Part shown: positions 1 through 34,962 of the stretch, in pieces
Layout of the letters: every line of letters starts with the position of its first letter
Position numbering within the stretch: position 1 is the stretch's first letter
NCBI GenBank assembly: GCA_025618425.1
Contig: CM046841.1
Span: forward strand, 9,120,654-9,184,653
Length of the DNA: 64,000 nucleotides
Source of the DNA: Heliocidaris tuberculata
Lineage: Eukaryota; Echinodermata; Echinoidea; Camarodonta; Echinometridae
Direction: 5' to 3'
Notes under the pieces: model-generated
Databases searched by the model: none
The model's input: only the letters and a program-made list of their open reading frames with translations
Told to the model about the DNA's origin: nothing
Made by a program: the position numbers and the translations under genes

Positions 1-1850
1 AGTCCGTTATAGTCACAGAAATGGGTTACATTTCAAGAACAAGTGAACTGCTTTTAATCCGTTGCCTACGGAAACCGAGTTAATTTCATATAGATCATTA
101 ATGGTTGGATATAATTTCTTTTTTCAAATATCAGTTATTTGTTTATTGTGTCTGTTTGGAGTCTGGCTAGTCTTTTGTTAGAGTTAGGCATTTGGTTGAA
201 TGGGCTTGGTCTTTGACATTACATATTTGGGTGGATGAAAATTCATTCCATCGGTCGAGGTGTTTGGACCTCCCATTTTACTTTACATAGTTTGACTGGA
301 AGTGCTTGTCAACTATTGGTTGATTAGTTTTGGCTTTCATACAAAAGTATAAGTATATTTTCAGATATTCAGATAATTCAGATTACTTTAGATTTAATAT
401 GAATGCGGGAAAAACAAATCAAAGCTATATTACAAAATGAAAAGTCTAAACAACAAGCAATAAAAAACTATCATGAAAATTGTAAACTATAATTTACAAG
501 TGTAAACTATAAAAACAGCAGGTTACAAAAAGCTAAACAAAATGTAGTTACTACACATCAAATAGGACAGTTTAAACCTTTATTTACTGGAATAATGCTA
601 TAAATAATAATAAAAGTGATATCAATAGCAATAGTAGTGATACTTCCAATTAGTTTAAAACACACACACACAAATTCTTGATTCCAGTGCACTTCAGCCA
701 GTAGGATATGTAAGCTCAGTATCTCATTTAATAAAACTTGCATATCACTATTTAAAGGGAAGAAGTAATGGTAGTCATTGTTTAAAGTGTACCAATCACC
801 TGAAAAAAAAATAATTTGTGTACATGCAGCTGGAACATGCAGCTGGAACATCAGCTGCATGAGGAAGTAAACCTCAATAAAAATTTACCTGACCTTCTAT
901 GGGTTAAGGAGTATGAAGAAAATAAAGTTAAACATAAAACCCCCTCGCGCGGAACCAAACTTCGAGTCCGGTTCCTCGCGGGCCCTATTCTGTGCGAGCG
1001 CGTGCGTATCCGTCGATTAGTCTATGGGCAAATCGCTGTAATGTTTATTTAGAGAGTATTTAAACTTGCAATATCTCTTCATGCAATGAATATTTGAAGT
1101 TCATACTTCGAATATCGTATGGCGACATGGAATCTCCTGACATACAGAGCAAAATATTTTTTGATGACTGGTATACCCTTTAACTACATGTTTCAGCCTT
1201 TATTGCATAAAGAATTTAAAATATCAAAATTCCCATAAACCTATGCTTCTACGCTTGTAATAACATTTTAAAAAATCAAACAGATCAAGAGAGAAGAAGA
1301 CAAAAGCCTTGGATAGTTTTGATTTGACCTTGATGTACGCTACCTATCACTTTTTATTTGTCTTGTATACAACTCGAAAAAATGTTGTTACAATGGGAAA
1401 GACCAGTGAGGTAGTCCCCAGTCAAATGGCGAAAAAGGAAATTAAAAGAGAAAAGGAGGGGGGAAAAGGAGGTGGGAAAAGGAGGGGGGAAAAGGATAGG
1501 AGGAAATGTGGAAAGAAGACGCTATGACTCTCCATATACTCACTCCCTCTGAATTAATGACCTTGTAAATTTGCATTTTATCCACTGAGTGTACACCCCC
1601 CCCCCCCCAACCCTCGCCCTGATGTAGGTGCCCCTCAATGTTTGGACCCACGCTACGCCATTGGAAAAGTCTCATCTCCTGGGGCTCTACTCGTTGCACG
1701 GACCATTTTCCTGATACTCTTTAAACTCATTCCTCCAGAGAGTCAAGTCATTCTGCCAAGAAGCGTATCCTTCTTCCCATTTCTCTTGATCATCCTCGGG
1801 ATTACCTGATGGTTAAAAATTCATATACGTTATCATGATGAGTCAACTAT
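1..1850. other. intergenic spacer, no gene seen
   Basis: AT-rich DNA without an exon-like ORF or recognisable domain. It holds a short CA run near 660, a purine-rich stretch (1440-1500) and a 14-base C run near 1595. Short ORFs here show no family resemblance. Confidence 0.5.
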
Positions 1851-1856
1851 TTTCTT

Positions 1857-2011
1857 TCTTCTTCTTCTTCTTCTTCTTCTTCTTCTTCTTCTTCTTCTTC
1901 TTCCTTCTTCTTCTTCTTCTTCTTCTTCTTCTTCTTCTTCTTCTTCTTCTTCTTCTTCTTCTTCTTCTTCTTCTTCTTCTTCTTCTTCTTCTTCTTCTTC
2001 TTCTTCTTCTT

Positions 2012-2040
<29 letters not shown>
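1857..2040. repeat. (TTC)n microsatellite
   Basis: About 185 bp of nearly pure CTT/TTC with a single interruption near 1903. It reads as poly-Leu, poly-Phe or poly-Arg depending on frame and is not coding. Confidence 0.95.
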
Positions 2041-2042
<2 letters not shown>

Positions 2043-2164
2043 ATTCTTTTAGAATGTGACAGTTATTATTTTTTGTCTGCTTTTGGTTTTCAGAATTCAA
2101 ATGAAAGAAATGACAAAAATTGGCAAAACAATGAATTAAAAAGATAGCATTGGAGACTCACAGG

Positions 2165-2425
2165 AGCAGACCCATAGGGTTTACAATTCCAAAAATGAAA
2201 CAGGGTTCATAATTCCGAAAATGTAATGGAACCCTACAACATTTCGGAATTACAAAACCTTCGAAATAATGAGGCTTATTACATGTTCGGAATTATGAAC
2301 CCTTTTTCATTTTCGTAATTATGAATCCCCTGGTAAGAGAAATTTGTGTGTCGGAAGTATGAACCTTTTCAAAAAACGAATCTTCGGAAAGCGAGTAACC
2401 CCCCCCCCCCCCCCCCCCCCCCCAT
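2165..2425. repeat. degenerate repeats of a GGTTCATAATTCCGAA motif plus C run
   Basis: The motif and its reverse complement (TTCGGAATTATGAACC) recur several times between 2185 and 2365. A C homopolymer of more than 20 bases follows at about 2400-2423. This is probably a decayed repetitive element downstream of the esterase gene. Confidence 0.5.
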
Positions 2426-2578
2426 AATGAAGTGCTCGCATCCCCACTCGTATATACCAAGGCTCTCAAAGAACCTATTCACGGGTAATAATGATAATCT
2501 CAGCTATAGTTCCTGAAGTTCATACATAGACGGTCTTCGAAGGGCAAGCCTCAAAATAGTTTCCTATTAAAGTTATTT

Positions 2579-25015
<22,437 letters not shown>

Positions 25016-25126
25016 TGTGTAACAAACTGTTCTGGTCACAGCCGAGTTTAAACATGTGCAAGTAAGCAAAGCTGTAAGGAAGCTGGACTGCGTTGTGTTT
25101 ACATAGCTAGATGACGATTTATGGAA

Positions 25127-25234
25127 AGTCAATAGGAAATCTATAGAAACTAAGTGTATTTAAGAACTATTCATAGTTGGTATCTGACACAGTCCAGCTC
25201 ATGTCTGACGGCCCCTCCCCATCCAAACACATAA

Positions 25235-25276
<42 letters not shown>

Positions 25277-25330
25277 CTCTTTCTTTTTTATTTTCTTCTT
25301 TCTTTCTTTCTTTCTAACTTTACGTGCTTA
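25127..25330. repeat. segment duplicated at 26022-26190
   Basis: Just upstream of esterase exon 1. AAGTCAATAG(G/C)AATCTATAGAAAC, CATGTCTGAC and a CT/CTTT microsatellite occur in the same order in both segments, with about 15-20% divergence. It could be a local duplication of the gene's 5' flank or a dispersed repeat. Confidence 0.6.
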
Positions 25331-25523
25331 ACTTTAGAACGATTCTTCACGTTCCCGGAGGCAGGGCCAAAAAGTGATATGTGTATCGCAATAGTGTGTA
25401 TTTATATGCTATTCTATAGTTTTGTAAGAGCGCTATAAATGACGATATTGTATTTTATTGTAACGCATAAGATATAGATTATATGCATGTGGATAAGAGT
25501 ACGTGAATGAAAGTAAGTAACAT

Positions 25524-25590
25524 GGGCCGCGGAGACGGGGGGCTGGGGGCTGCAACCCCCCCCCCCCCCTTCAAAAACGCTCCGCGGCCC
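25524..25590. mobile_element. 67-bp palindromic MITE with G/C runs
   Basis: GGGCCGCGGAGACGGGGGGC...C13...CAAAAACGCTCCGCGGCCC. Same ends and TCAAAAACGCTCCGCGG core as the element at 3927-4007, inverted relative to it. Confidence 0.7.
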
Positions 25591-25619
25591 TTGAGTAAGT
25601 CATTCGCAATCTACAAAAA

Positions 25620-25890
25620 AGTGTACATTGTGCCCCCCCCCCCTCTTTTTTGAAGTGATTTTAAAAAACTTGTTTGCTTGTCAGAGAATTTTGAGCGACA
25701 ATTAAAGCCCAAAATATGTGATGACATTTAAAAAAAAATTTTTGCTTGTCAGAGAATTTTGGAGGAAAATTAGACAAAACAAATCTGTTAACCTTTTTTT
25801 TTTTTTTGCATGTCAGAAGATTTTCTGAGATTTGTGCCCCCGTCCCCTTTCTTTTATAAAATCCTGGATCCGCCCCTGGCAAAAATATAT
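25620..25890 (-). mobile_element. CAGGGGCGGATCC-family repeat piece
   Basis: Minus strand begins GCCAGGGGCGGATCCAGGAT near 25880. Short repeats TTGCTTGTCAGAGAATTTT (25672 and 25743) and C and T runs follow. Resembles other one-ended copies at 15960 and 63470. Confidence 0.5.
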
Positions 25891-26138
25891 GTGTATATTT
25901 TGGAGGGAACATTTTTTATACGTTGAATGTACAGCGCTGAAACAAAACTGGTACTGATATATCGGTATAATCACTGTGCTAGCTTGATGATAATGATGAA
26001 CTGCATTAAAATAGTGGACAAGTACAGTAAGTCAATAGCAATCTATAGAAACCAAGTGTGTTCCAGAATGGTTCGCAGTGACTGATGTTCATGTCTGACA
26101 TTTCATCCCAGCCACTCCCACTCACATGGATACCCCAC

Positions 26139-26171
<33 letters not shown>

Positions 26172-26199
26172 CTTTTTTCTTACTGTAGGGCCTACATGT

Positions 26200-26970
26200 A
26201 ACTGCTGATATCTTAATCTCCGTGTATGCAATTGCAAAAAAGAAATTTGGGTTTATAATGTTTTTAATACAATTAAGCGCAAAAAAGCAACATTTCATAA
26301 TCGTTGAGATTACAACAAAACAGAATCAAAATTTAAAGGCTGAAATGTTGTAACAATCAAATGTGAAATTATCTTTTCTCTTCTTTTTTTTTTCCTTCTT
26401 CTTTTTGTTTTCGTCCTATAATTATGTCCCATCAATCACGAACTAGCATTCTCTCCCTTACAGTCATCTACATTTTCAAGCTACCCAACACCAAGCAAGA
26501 AGAATTTTGGGGGGGTTTTTTAAAACTTAAAAGACATTTTTTCAACCTTGAAATTTAGAATTAATTCTTAAATGAACGCACGAAATACTTGAATACGTTT
26601 TCCTCCTATATGCATCCAAAGACTCTGTTCATCCAGTTTGATTGTATGTATTCATGGAATAATAAAAAATTTACATAATGCCCAAATTAAAGTTAACATA
26701 CATCCATCTTAGTAAAACCTATGAGGTACTTATCATTAAACAAGTACCTTAAAGTCTATCTACTACAGTTTAAAACCTTCCGTTTTCAACTTCATTAATG
26801 AAATAACAATATCAATATGCCCCCACAAATATAACACTCTTCACTTTTTAATATCTAATGCCAATTGATGTGTATAGAGTATTTGATTTTCAGATTTTAA
26901 ATATAATTTGCCGTTCCTCGCAGAACTAGTAACATTTGTTGTCTTATGCTCATGGTAGTACAATTTCCTT
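26200..26970. other. AT-rich spacer, nothing seen
   Basis: No ORF with family resemblance, no terminal repeats and no RNA-like structure recognised. Confidence 0.5.
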
Positions 26971-26978
26971 AAAGATTA

Positions 26979-27265
<287 letters not shown>

Positions 27266-27294
27266 TGATTTTTACCGACAACTGTTATAAGCTA

Positions 27295-27981
27295 TTATAA
27301 AACGGGTTCAAGAATGTAGCCATCTTGATTGGTCAAATAACACCACGTGACCGTGCAAAAAAAAGTACTAACGCACGGCGAGGGGACTAACGCACGGCTA
27401 ATCCGGATCAAACACTAAGGCCGGAATTACAAAGGTGGTTTCAATTCAGACCATGGTTTATGCAGATTTCGTGGTATAAATACGCTTGATTTAGCGCGTA
27501 CACTTAAAAAGATCCAATAATGAACGCACTCCGGTCGCGCGTGGTAGGCGAAAGAGCTAAATTTACGCTTGTTGCCATGGTTCAGACCATGGTTTATGTA
27601 AATTCAGACCATGGTTTATTTAAATTAATTTACATAAAGCATGGTCTGAACCATGGCAACAAATTTAGCTCTTTCGCCTACCACGCGCGACCGGAGCGCG
27701 TTCATTATTGGATCTTTTTAAGTGTACGCGCTAAATCAAGCGTATTTATACCACGAAATCTGCATAAACCATGGTCTGAATTGAAACCACCTTGTGAATT
27801 CCGGCCTAAGATTGTAAGACAACACTAAGATTGTAGACCCGTTTTATAAAACTATTAATACAGTTCGTGCGTTCGTGCGTTAGTGCACACTCGGCTACGC
27901 CTCGTGCGTTAGTACACCACGATAAAAAACCTTTGTGTTGCCAGATCGCACTAACGCACTCCCAACCATGTATTAATAGTA
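27295..27981. mobile_element. MITE B (TA target), split by MITE C
   Basis: TTATAAAACGGGTTCAAGAA at one end. A second family member at 56872-57210 is 339 bp and uninterrupted. TA flanks both copies (27293-27294/27982-27983; 56870-56871/57211-57212), as for Tc1/mariner-type elements. Contains several TAACGCACG motifs. Confidence 0.85.
27419..27806. mobile_element. MITE C, 388-bp near-perfect palindrome
   Basis: GGCCGGAATTACAAAGGTGG / CCACCTTGTGAATTCCGGCC ends with TAA on both sides. The arms match almost to the centre, around AAATTAATTTACAT. The uninterrupted MITE B at 56872-57210 gives the empty target CAC-TAA-GATTG. Confidence 0.9.
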
Positions 27982-28574
27982 TACTGAAATCATTGCATCT
28001 GATTGGCTGAGAGCAAATTTTTCGGTAAAAATCACTGACAAAACACTTGATGAAATGCTCCCCGGATATCGTAATTGTGGAGCGCCAGGAGTGTAAAGTC
28101 TGGTAGAAATGTGCGCTATACAAGAACCCACTATTATTATTATTAATGAGTTTTTCATTTTTCAAATTCTATTCTCAATTTAAGATATTTTAGGCCTTTA
28201 TATTACTCTTTTTATACTCTGTATACAATTTATAAACAAGATAATGGGACTGTTGCATACTGTATAACTTCATTTGGATTGCTGGTAAGAAGTAATGTGA
28301 AATAATAATGAGAAATTGTTGTTAACAAGCGCATTTAGGTTTTGGCTACAACGCATTGTCGAAACTAAGCCATTGTTGAATTAAATTGAATTTTGTCAAT
28401 AGAATCAAAAATGATAGATATTGATCTTATGACATTAAATCTGACATTTTATGTAATCAACCTCAAAACCAGGAAAACCGTGGGTAAGCGCTAAAGGGTG
28501 TTATCACCTTAATTGGTCCCGTGCAGTAAAAAGAGAAGAGTTGGCCACAAGTCGCACTGTTATTTTGTCATATT

Positions 28575-30120
28575 GGTCCTCCATCTGAATAGTCCTACGT
28601 GATACGTCTCATTGGTTCTATGTCGCGTTGGTCCTACGTCACATTGGTCCTTGTGGTTGGCCGTTCCCGACAAAACGCGTGCCAAAACCATACGCGTGCA
28701 GGTCATAACGTACGCATGATTCTGTCATAACGTACACATGGTTCTGACAGAACGTACGTATGGATATTTTTTATTATATTTCTATGAAATTCTTAACGTA
28801 CGCATAGTTTTGTCATTACATACACATGGTTCTGTCATTACGTACGCGTGGTATAGTCATTACATATGTTGGTCTTGTCATTACGTAGGCATAGTCTTGT
28901 GACTACACGAAATATACACATCATAACGAAAAATTTGATTGGTCATTCCGACATCCGTGTTATAGGTTGCGTACGTAATGACAAGAACATGCGTATGTAA
29001 TGACAAGACCATGCGTATGCTACGTGTACGTAATGACAGAACCATGCGTATATATTGACAAAACCATGCATTAAATTAAGAACTGCATAGAAATATAACT
29101 TTAAAAATGTCCATACGTACGTTCTGTCAGACCTGCACGCGTACGGTTTTGGCACGCGTTTTAGCGGGATTGGCCAACCATAGTCCTAAGTCACATTGGT
29201 CAAACGTCTCACTGGTCATACGCCACATTGGTCAAACGTCTCATTGGTCATACGTCACATTGGTTCTACGCCTCATTGGTCATACGTCACATTGGTTAAA
29301 CGTCTCATTGGTCATACGTCATATTTGTCATACGTCACATTGGTCATACGTCACATCGGTTCGACATCCCATCTGTTCTACGTCACAATGGTTCTATGTC
29401 ATATTGGTTATACGTCACCTTGGTTCTACGCTTTATTGGTCATACGTCATATTAATTCTAGGTCTCATCGGTTCGACATTTCATCGGTTCGACATCTCAT
29501 CGGTTCGACATCCCATTGGTCCTACATAACTTTGGTTATATGTCACATTGGTCATATGACTCAGTGGTTCTACGTCACACTGGTTCTACGTCTCATTGAT
29601 CATACGTCAGATTGGTTCTACGTCTCATCGATTCAACATCCCATTGGTCCTACGTCACATTGGTTCTATGTCACATTGGTTCTACGTCACACTGGTTCGA
29701 CATCCCATTGGTCCTACATCACATTGGTTCTATGTCACATTGGTTCTACGTCACATTGGTTCGACATCCCATTGGTCCTACGTCACATTGGTTCTATCTC
29801 ACATTGGTTCTACGTCACACTGGTTCGACATCCCATTGGTCCTACATCACATTGGTTCTATGTCACATTGGTTCTATGTCACATTGGTTCGACATCCCAT
29901 TGGTCCTACGTCACATTGGTTCTATATCACATTGGTTCTACGTCACACTGGTTCGACATCCCATTGGTCCTACATCACATTGGTTCTATGTTACATTGTT
30001 TATATGACCCACTGGTCTTACGTCTTATTGGCCCTACGTTACCCTGGTCCTACGTTTTGTTAGCCTTATGACCCATTGATCCTACGACCCTCTGGTCCTA
30101 CGAACCATTAGTCCAGCGAC
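28575..30120 (+). repeat. 16-bp satellite (TCACATTGGTTCTACG type)
   Basis: Roughly 60 units, mostly GGT(T/C)CTACGTCACATT and GGTTCGACATCCCATT. Because 16 is not a multiple of 3 the same units are read in all frames, which gives a stop-free 291-codon ORF (29196-30071) with a 16-residue repeat. The array has a 525-bp insertion near its left end. Units are most alike in 29640-30000, suggesting recent expansion there. Confidence 0.9.
28655..29179. mobile_element. 525-bp palindromic element inserted in the 16-bp satellite
   Basis: Ends GGTTGGCC(G/A)(T/A)TCCCG and its reverse complement. The inverted repeats continue through AAAACGCGTGCCAAAACC and (T/C)ACGCGTGCAGG. The interior is built of short inverted GTCATTACGTACGC-like units. 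Satellite units resume on both sides with a possible short GTCCT duplication. Confidence 0.7.
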
Positions 30121-30277
30121 CCATTTGGTTAGATTATTGACTTAGATTTTCATCATACATATGCTCACACCCCGGCCCCTTTCCCCATCTCTTTCCAGAT
30201 TTCCTCTAATGACACTCCAAGCTGAACAGAATTGTCTTATTTAATCACTGTTTCGTGATGATTTGTTAGTCCTGTAT

Positions 30278-30420
30278 TCATGCTACTCCTTTCCAGTCTG
30301 CTTTATTTCTTTTGGAGTCAATGTATAAGTAGAGAGTAAAGAATACACAGACTGTAGCTTGAACGACTCCAAGGAGGCAGAAGATAAATGGGAAAGATCC
30401 ACACCACTCGTAGAGGTAGC
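30278..30420 (-). CDS. MCT-like exon 4 (last helix, stop)
   Basis: 143 nt after acceptor TGATTCAG. Encodes YLYEWCGSFPFIFCLLGVVQ and further hydrophobic residues, a charged tail and TGA. Confidence 0.82.
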
Positions 30421-30801
30421 CTGAATCAAGAGATAGTAAAAACAAGGAAAATTGTAATATCATGTACATGTATAATCAAACAACCAGTTACAGAAAAACT
30501 ATTTCAGAATATTCAAACTAAAAAACGTTTTTATTGATTCCACCGAGAGGAAAAAACGGTTTAATTTCTATTGTAAATATCTAAATCAAATTAAATCAAA
30601 CGAAATCAAATCATTAAAAATCCAACACAAAAGCGAAAATATATTCTGCATAGTATGCACGAAAATAGCTTATATTTCCGTTTTCGGGGGAGCACCAACA
30701 CGGACCTCCGAGTACTAAGTGCCTCTGTTTCCCCTTGTTCATGATTTTTTTTTTTTTTTTTTTTTGATACGCAACAGTGAAGATATCACTGTTCTACATA
30801 C

Positions 30802-31752
30802 CTGTCAAGAATCCAGAAAAGGCGATAATTACTCCGTAGAAAAGAAACGAGTAGGCCATGACGCCAGCAAAATTTTCATTGGATACTTTGCTTGCAAGAG
30901 CGGCGAAGAAACAGGAATATGCAGTAAAGAATCCAATCCCAGCGATGAACGAGCATATCACCAGGTATGCGAGAGATGAACTTGCGGAATACGCGAAAAG
31001 TGACAGTGAAGTTATTCCAACACATGTGGGGTACAAGTGTGGCGAATGTTTAGGGAATTTGTGTAGGACGGCTATGAGTATTATTCCGCCGATGAAGCTG
31101 CCTAAAGACCCTGCTATTGGAAGGTTAACAGCCTTCTCTTCGGGCCAACCTTCTGACACTGCATAGGACATGATGAAGAAGCCCCAACCAACATAGCCGA
31201 TATCAAAAAGGCACTGACATGGGAGGAAGACCAAAGTGAAAACTGGTTCGTTTTTCAGAGATGTGAGGTCCAAGTAGCACCATATCACCTTCAATATCTC
31301 TGTCCACGTGGCATTTTTATTTGCATCTGTATTTATTGACTCCATGTTGATATTGTTGGAATCGCTTGTAAGATTTGAAATGGTTTTCTCGTCTGGTTCG
31401 TCCCAAAGTAATGTCTCATTGCTTTGCCTTGCAAATTCATCATTTTCATCATAGCTATTCCTGTTTAAAAGTGGCTTTGTCACGTCCTGTCTGTCTATCT
31501 CAGTCTCTCTCCAGCAGCGTGGAGGTATCATTGCGGCACCAATTGTTAGATAATGCATTGCAAGAGCACCGAGGAATAATAAGACGCCCCTTACGCCGTA
31601 TGCATCTAAACAGATAGATGTGAGATAAGGGAATACGATGCCACCAATTTGCCCTCCCATTTGCGTTATGGTCTCAGCTTTTCCGTAATCATCCCTGAAG
31701 TGCTGATGTAGTGTTTCATACGACGCCTGACGAATCGGCGAAGCGAATAGGC
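30802..31752 (-). CDS. MCT-like exon 3 (helices ~4-11)
   Basis: 951 nt, acceptor CTCGCAG, donor GTATGTAG, open throughout. Contains the GLFASPIRQ start, QMGGQIGGIVFPYL, the hydrophilic loop, and helices such as LYPTCVGITSLSLFAYSASS and FFTAYSCFFAALASK. Confidence 0.9.
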
Positions 31753-32059
31753 CTGCGAGAAAAAAGTATGAAGTATACACAATTTTAGAAGCCTGTTACG
31801 CACGAAAATATTGACAGTCGGTACTAATTTTTTGACCAAATGCCTGAAGAAAAAAAAAGGGGATAATTAAGCCCTGAAAAACGTTCTTTTTACACCATTA
31901 ATGAAATTACCCTCTACTCTCTACAATTGCGCTTGCTGCATGCAAGGTGAGGCTGCAAACTTTTTCAGACAATTGTGCTTATAAACGTCGTGAGCAAAAC
32001 TTTATCTAGAGCACTTCTAAAGTCGCTTGTCTTTTGGATGAACAAGAATAATTATTAGG

Positions 32060-32805
32060 CCCGCTGCACGCGAGGCGTCATTGCTGACGTCAGTAAATGA
32101 CACGGTCTTTTACGCCCTACGAAAGAGAGATATCTTTGAGACAGTGCTTGTAAAATTAACATTACAAACAATAATTTTAATAACTGGCGTATGGGTTACT
32201 TGCCTTTACGGGCTCGCTTAGCGCAGGTACTGACGCAGTTGGATTGGCTTTAGGATTGTACTGACTTTGACAAATTATGTGAGAGTGATATCGTAAATGT
32301 ACATTGTGCAAACAAAGCTTTGATTTACTGGCGTAATGATTGCCTTTAAAGGATTGATTGATTAGCGTGGGTAATTATGCAATCGAATTGACAACTCGTG
32401 TGCAAGCTTGATTTGGGATTTTCATGACGGATGAAAACTGCGTGGGTTGTAAACCCAGGCCAGAACTCACAAGATCTTAGTTGTCTGTCGTTGGTAGGCC
32501 CCCGATGTGTTAGGACGTTCCATTGAGGTGGCTTTAGCATTTTTAAAAGGGCATTGGTCACCTTACGACCTGACTAGTACTAGATTTTGTAAGCAATTGT
32601 TCCCAGAAGGCGTCATTTGCTGACGTTAGGACCGTGTCAGCGACTTTTACGGTCTTTTGCACGTCATGCAAGAATGATATCGTTGACAAAGTGGCTGCAA
32701 ACTGAACAGTGCAAATAATACTTTAATAACTGACGTATGGGTTAATAGCCTTTACAGGCTTGATTAGCGCAGGTACTGACGCAATCGAAATGACGCTTCG
32801 TGTGC
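32060..32805. repeat. TGACGT-rich repeat cluster in MCT-like intron
   Basis: Copies at about 32063-32245, 32245-32400 (degenerate) and 32608-32800. They share GGCGTCATT..TGACGT, ACGGTCTTTT, TAACTG(A/G)CGTATGGGTTA and GCGCAGGTACTGACGCA with the pair at 9660-10140. Confidence 0.65.
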
Positions 32806-32819
32806 GCCAGGCTTCAGGC

Positions 32820-33235
32820 TAGCATGCATAAATTGAATACACGCCATGTTGTGCTCGACTAAAACCGAGTTGGCCAAACTCTGCATGTGTCTCTTGCCGT
32901 CATCCGTGCCATCCATACATAGAGTTTGGCCTACTCTGCTCCAGTGGGTAACAATATGGCAACCTGTTGCTTTGTTAACAAAGGAATATACGCCATGTTG
33001 AAACCGAGTTGGCAAAACTATGTGTATGGATGGCTCTAGCCGTCATTAAAGTACCTTTATATAGAGAGTAGCGACATGGACGTCTGACTTTTCTGGAAAC
33101 AAAATGGCGTTCGAATTCTTTCTATTGAGAACACCCAGGTACTCATCGGAATTGAATAGAAATGTTGCATAGCAGTGGAAACAAAATGGCGTTCAAATCA
33201 TGAGTTGCCACTACTCTCTAACAGAGGTACTCTAG
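32820..33235. mobile_element. two small inverted-repeat elements
   Basis: Near 32870-32935 GAGTTGGCCAAACTCTGCATG faces CATAGAGTTTGGCCTACTC. At 33063-33220 the ends AGAGAGTAGCGACAT / TGCCACTACTCTCT are inverted, with AACAAAATGGCGTTC(G/A)AA repeated inside. Confidence 0.55.
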
Positions 33236-33584
33236 CCGTCATATTACGATACTGCTATAGCTACGACAAGAACTCGACTTTGATTTATTAATACATCATC
33301 ACACAAAGGTCTGAAGACGTTTGCAGCCTCACAGCAAGCAGAATCTCACCTAGTAGCTGAAAACTTCACACTGGATTTTTTTTTTACGTCATTCGTAACA
33401 ATTAGATTAATCTATTTAGTAATGCATCAAGCCCTGTTGAATAAAATTTGATATTTTAGTAAGAAATTGTGCATGAATTAGATTAAATAATAATTTAGAC
33501 ATATCCCTCTTTGAAATTCAAATCAAAGTTTCAGAGTTTCAAAAGTTTTATTGATTCGCGAAGGCCTTTTTGCTCGCTCGCAAG

Positions 33585-34215
33585 AACCCTAGAATTCTAA
33601 TATTCCGGCAAAAGGCATCCCCCTTCGGCAGTGCGCTGTAGCCCCCCCCCCCCCCCCCCCCCCTTCCCGCCCTGTGGATTTTCAACGTTCCAATATTTAT
33701 ATTTGGGGAGCAAGGTTCCCAGTTAATAATATTATATAACTTCGGTACATTTCCATCAAGAACACTGGAATTTCGGCAGTGGGCTGTAGCCCCCCCCCCC
33801 CCCCCCCCCCACCTCCCCGCCCCGCGAATTTTCAGAATTCTGATATTCATATTCGGGCAGCGAGGTGCTGGAATATCCAATATTTGGGAAGCAAGGTTCT
33901 CAGATAATATTATGTAACTTGTGTATACTATGTAACTTCTGTAAATTTTCACTACGAAAAGCTTCGCTCGCAAAAATTGAAAAGTTGATATTCGGGCAAA
34001 AGGCGTCCCCTACAATTGGATTTTCTAAGTTCCGATATTCGGGCAATCACCACTTCATATTCGGGCAGCGAGGTGACAGAATATCCACATATTTGGACAG
34101 CGAGGTTCCCAGATAATTATGTAACTTCTGTATGTAACATCTGTGCATTTTCACTATAAAAAGTTTTTAAAAAGAAATTGAAAAGTTGATGTTCGGGCGA
34201 AAGGCGTCAGCCCCC
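33585..34215 (+). repeat. decayed tandem repeat with C runs (~180-bp unit)
   Basis: Recurring blocks GGCTGTAGC plus a C run, ATATTCGGGCAGCGAGGT, AAGGTTCCCAGATAAT and TATGTAACTTCTG recur about four times. The same blocks (GCTCGCTCGCAAAA, GATATTCGTGC) reappear at 63895-63960. Confidence 0.65.
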
Positions 34216-34649
34216 TCCTTGCGAAAAATGGGCCTGCATGATCAAGATTTCTACCTAAAAGCTTGTACGGGCATGTGTACACATTGTAATAGTACAGGAA
34301 ACATAAGTGGAAGAGTCTATTGAGTAAGCATGGCTTGTATTTCTTAGACTTCTGTTTTTAAAAAAATAGTTACAGTCCATGACTTAAAAGAAAAAGAAAG
34401 AAACGTGCTAATTTGAGCACAATTAACAAGTTTTTCAAGAGAGGGGGAAGAATAAAAAAGAAGGGAATGTGAACAGTACTGAGGTGAGAGAGAGAGAGAG
34501 AGAGAAAGAAAGAAAGAGAAGAAAGACAACGACCAAAAAGAATGTTGTGAACAAGCGAATGCCCTCTTTTAGTTAAGATCTTTAACCTGAAAGGTTCCGA
34601 GACATAAAAATGCATAAAAATTGTATGAAACTGATAATTTGCTGATGGT

Positions 34650-34915
34650 ACAATGTAAAAAAGTTGTTGTTTTTTTCACGGGAATTTCCTGGCAGTCAGG
34701 ATGCCGGGAATGCCCGTTTTTCACAGGTTTTTTTTTTTTACCGGAAATCGCATATATTTACAATAAAATTATGTAAATATATGCTGATTTCCGGTAAACC
34801 AACAAACTTGCTGTTGTTTTACAGGAAAAGACTGTAAAATTGAAATAACGGCAATAACTTGTAATTTCAAGGGCCAAAAGCCTGTAGTTTCACAGATATT
34901 TTTTACAGTGCATAG
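34650..34915. mobile_element. MITE-like element with TGTAAAAAA ends
   Basis: Left ATGTAAAAAAGT faces right ATTTTTTACAGTGCA. A strong internal hairpin TTTACCGGAAATC(G)CATATATTTAC / GTAAATATATGCTGATTTCCGGTAAA lies at 34737-34798. Confidence 0.55.
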
Positions 34916-34962
34916 AACTCAATCATCAACAAAACCAACGTGCATGTGGATATCACTCTTAC

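Noticed and set aside
1835..2100. Poly-Leu/poly-Arg ORFs
   Set aside because: Translations of a (TTC)n microsatellite.
29107..30071. Overlapping ORFs up to 291 codons with a 16-residue repeat
   Set aside because: They arise from a 16-bp tandem repeat read in three frames; same peptide in all frames, no start context or domain.
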